64,000 nucleotides of DNA, taken from Bradyrhizobium yuanmingense (lineage in GTDB: Bacteria; Pseudomonadota; Alphaproteobacteria; Rhizobiales; Xanthobacteraceae). Shown here one piece after another: positions 62,110 to 64,000 of the stretch; the stretch's first letter is position 1; each line of letters opens with the position of its first letter. The notes beneath the pieces were generated by a model, which saw nothing but the letters and a program-made list of their open reading frames with translations, had not been told where the DNA came from and ran no database searches. A program made the position numbers and the translations under genes. Location of the stretch: NCBI RefSeq assembly GCF_900094575.1, contig NZ_FMAE01000010.1, positions 224,347 through 288,346 of the forward strand, given 5' to 3'.

Positions 62110-62430
62110 CGATGCACGTCTCCGCCTCGCTCGGTATGTCGACGACGTCGGGAAAAGCGACTAGCCTTGCAAGACTTTCGCGGGGATTCACGGCGATCCG
62201 GTCTGCCTCCACGATTTTTGCCGAACACCGAGAGGATAGCCGCGAGCCGGAGCTTTCCCTGCCGAATTACGTTGCAAGACAGGCCGAAGATTTCGAAAAG
62301 AGGGCCCAAACAGGGGAAACCTGCTGGCTTTCCGTGCGATAGTGGGCGAAATAAGCCCGCTACCCTGGCGGAAAAGAAAAGGCGCGATGTGCGAAAGATT
62401 GGCATCCCGCGAAGGAATGGACGAGTCGAG
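62110..62430. other. Divergent intergenic region
   Basis: 321 bp between the GhrA-like gene and the second GNAT gene. An open frame runs through it from 61339, but only because of GC-rich codon bias; no gene is supported. Confidence 0.55.
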
Positions 62431-63306
62431 ATGGGACGAACGGTACGTGTGAAGTCCTTTGAGCTGGCCGCGAAGGACATCAACGACGTTGATGTGACGC
62501 TGCTCCACGCACTCTCGACCGGGGTTGGCTGGCCGCATCGACCCAAGGATTGGGATTTTTTGCGCCGCGCAGGTCACGGCATCGTAGCCGTTGATGGCAT
62601 AGGACGCGTCTTCGGCAGCGCGATGTGGTTCCCATATGGCCGCGAATTCGCGACCATTGGCCTGGTGATCACATCGCCCCGAACCCAGGCGCAGGGTACC
62701 GGCCGTTGGCTCATGGAGCAGGTGTTCGAGCGGTGTGGCGACCGGACTCTAAGCCTCAATTCGACCGATGCCGCGTATCATCTGTATCTTTCCCTCGGCT
62801 TCACGAAGGAAGCCACCGTCTATCAGTGGCAGGGAGAGGCCGTGTCACCACCTCCGCCAGTGCCGGCGCTCGACGGCGAATTGAGCCCGCTCACCGGGAA
62901 TATCCAAGAGATCACAGCACTGGATGAACGCGCGTTCGGGACCAGTCGTCAGAGGCTGCTTGCATTGCTTTCTGAAGGTGCGTCAATCTGCGTCCTGCGT
63001 CGTGGCGGTGAGACCGTCGGTTATTCCATGAAGCGCGAATTCGGGCGCGGTCATGTGATCGGCCCTATCGTCGCCAGCAATGATTGTGACGCGATCCATC
63101 TTACGGCCGTGCATCTCAAGGATCTCGCCGGAAAGTTCGCCCGCGTTGATACGCGGGAGCAGACGGGTCTGTTTGCGGATTTTCTTCAACAGAGCCGCCT
63201 CGGAATGAACGATACAGTCACTACCATGTCCAAGGGACGGCGATTCCTGAACCGAAAGGGAAACGAGCCGTGGGTTTACGGGCTGGCCGGTCACGCGTTG
63301 AGCTGA
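62431..63306 (+). CDS. GNAT family N-acetyltransferase, copy 2
   Basis: 291 residues from ATG 62431. Acetyl-CoA loop TSPRTQAQGTGRWLMEQVFE near residue 82, LNSTDAAYHLYLSLGF, and a C-terminal half with GYSMKREFGRGHVIGPIVAS. It matches the protein at 46336 in the same order of motifs, so the two are paralogues within the module. The frame upstream to 61339 was rejected as start because the family begins near here. Confidence 0.85.
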   Translation: MGRTVRVKSFELAAKDINDVDVTLLHALSTGVGWPHRPKDWDFLRRAGHGIVAVDGIGRVFGSAMWFPYGREFATIGLVITSPRTQAQGTGRWLMEQVFERCGDRTLSLNSTDAAYHLYLSLGFTKEATVYQWQGEAVSPPPPVPALDGELSPLTGNIQEITALDERAFGTSRQRLLALLSEGASICVLRRGGETVGYSMKREFGRGHVIGPIVASNDCDAIHLTAVHLKDLAGKFARVDTREQTGLFADFLQQSRLGMNDTVTTMSKGRRFLNRKGNEPWVYGLAGHALS

Positions 63307-63894
63307 GGCTGTGAAGCGAACTGCTAACAGTCCAGCTCGTGCTTCACGGGAGGGACAGAGCGAGAGGGAGAACACGTCCCGCCCAAAATAGCGGATCTAT
63401 CCAGATGCTCCTCGAAGCGTGGCGCTCGCCTTCCCGGACGACTGGTCGAGGCAGGCCGCGGCCCCGCTCCTAGTTATGCGCCAAAGCGGTGCTGCTAGGT
63501 CGATCCTTCCTCTACGGATTTGCCGCAAGGGGCTGTGGCATCCAAGGCCCTGGCTATCCTTTTCGAAGAGATCGACAGAACGCTGGCGCTCATCGGCTGT
63601 CCCGCAGCTTCTCGATCGAACGAGTTATTCATCGCACCGTCTGCGCTCTTGCCGATTACGCAGAGCCGCTCGAGCACGTCCGTTTTCCTCGCCAGAGTGT
63701 CCTAATCTACGACGCTCATGTAATCCGCCTGTACTGCGCGACCCTCGCGCTGTATCTCATGCTGCGAATGTGCAGTGAGGGACAGAGCCAAACGGGTGTG
63801 TGACTTAGTCTCGCCCACAGAGAGGGTCGATCAAGCCAAGCTTCCAACCGAAACGTCCGTTCTGCGCGAGGTCTGGCCAAGTCTTTGAAAAGCT
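63307..63894. other. Gene-free flank of attachment copy 3
   Basis: 588 bp with only remnants. The part at 63655-63760 (CGTCCGTTTTCCTCGCC; CTACGACGCTCATGT; GCGCTGTAT) corresponds to the sequence before copy 2. No intact gene. Confidence 0.5.
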
Positions 63895-63939
63895 TGGTGG
63901 GCGCACCAGGGCTCGAACCTGGGACCCGCTGATTAAGAG
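63895..63939 (-). repeat. tRNA-Lys(CTT) 3'-end fragment, copy 3 (putative attachment site)
   Basis: 45 bp identical to copies 1 and 2, same orientation. Beyond GAG the sequence (TTCAAAACCGG) departs from a tRNA, so the 5' half is missing here as well. The left flank (AAGTCTTTGAAAAGCTT) parallels copy 1. The last 60 bases of the window hold nothing recognisable. Confidence 0.85.
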
Positions 63940-64000
63940 TTCAAAACCGGCGCCTCTCTACGATTTCTGAATCTGCGCTACACTACGGTGAGGTCGAAGA

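Noticed and set aside
61339..62430. Long upstream extension of the second GNAT gene
   Set aside because: Overlaps the GhrA-like gene on the other strand; the acetyltransferase family starts near 62431.
1..64000. CRISPR array, prophage genes, rRNA operon
   Set aside because: No regularly spaced repeats, phage structural genes or rRNA sequence were seen anywhere in the window.

Overview
The window looks like a chromosomal stretch of a GC-rich alphaproteobacterium of the Bradyrhizobium/Rhodopseudomonas kind. The evidence is a Cpa/Tad pilus locus, an HvrA-type H-NS protein, several AraC and Lrp regulators, two Opp/Dpp-type importers beside FAD amine/amino-acid oxidases, and small proteins typical of that group. 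The taxonomic placement is inference from gene content. Most of the window is accessory rather than core genome.

Layout. 1-4.4 kb: minus-strand operon for a peptide/nickel-type ABC importer (binding protein, two permeases, dual ATPase cut by the window edge), with a divergent AraC regulator. 5.9-8.9 kb: a YafK-type L,D-transpeptidase, a decayed glutamine synthetase 3' end, a decayed short gene and a catalase-like protein. 9-15.6 kb: two AraC regulators, a decayed AraC duplicate, an alpha/beta-hydrolase remnant, then an FAD/NAD oxidoreductase, a metallo-beta-lactamase-fold hydrolase, an AhpD remnant and an NAD(P)-binding protein. 15.7-20.0 kb: an EmrAB-like efflux operon in which the pump is fused to a TetR-like regulator and the next gene joins a second TetR-type effector domain to an unrelated N-terminal domain. 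20.2-38.6 kb: a Tad/Flp pilus locus, small proteins and an H-NS-family silencer. 38.6-40.1 kb: livM with a truncated livH between 67-bp direct repeats. 40.5-63.3 kb: an amino-acid/amine uptake and catabolism block with a second Opp/Dpp importer, three FAD oxidoreductases, a D-2-hydroxyacid oxidase, two aldehyde dehydrogenases, a class III aminotransferase, a D-threonine-aldolase-like enzyme, HAD, cupin and hydroxyacid-reductase genes, two GNATs and an Lrp regulator.

Three copies of one 45-bp sequence, the 3' end of a tRNA-Lys(CTT) gene including CCA, lie in the same orientation at 20.22, 38.58 and 63.90 kb. They bound the pilus module (18.4 kb) and the catabolic module (25.3 kb). This looks like a tandem array of tRNA-targeted island modules; no integrase is in the window.

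Working together: the minus-strand genes from 54.0 to 42.1 kb run importer, oxidase, acetyltransferase, D-threonine-aldolase-like enzyme, aldehyde dehydrogenase, second oxidase. That order fits import of an amine or amino-acid derivative, oxidative deamination to an aldehyde and oxidation to an acid. The substrate cannot be read from sequence. The Tad genes encode pilin, prepilin peptidase, assembly ATPases, platform proteins, secretin, lipoproteins and pseudopilins, and include an unexpected ICMT/PEMT-type methyltransferase.
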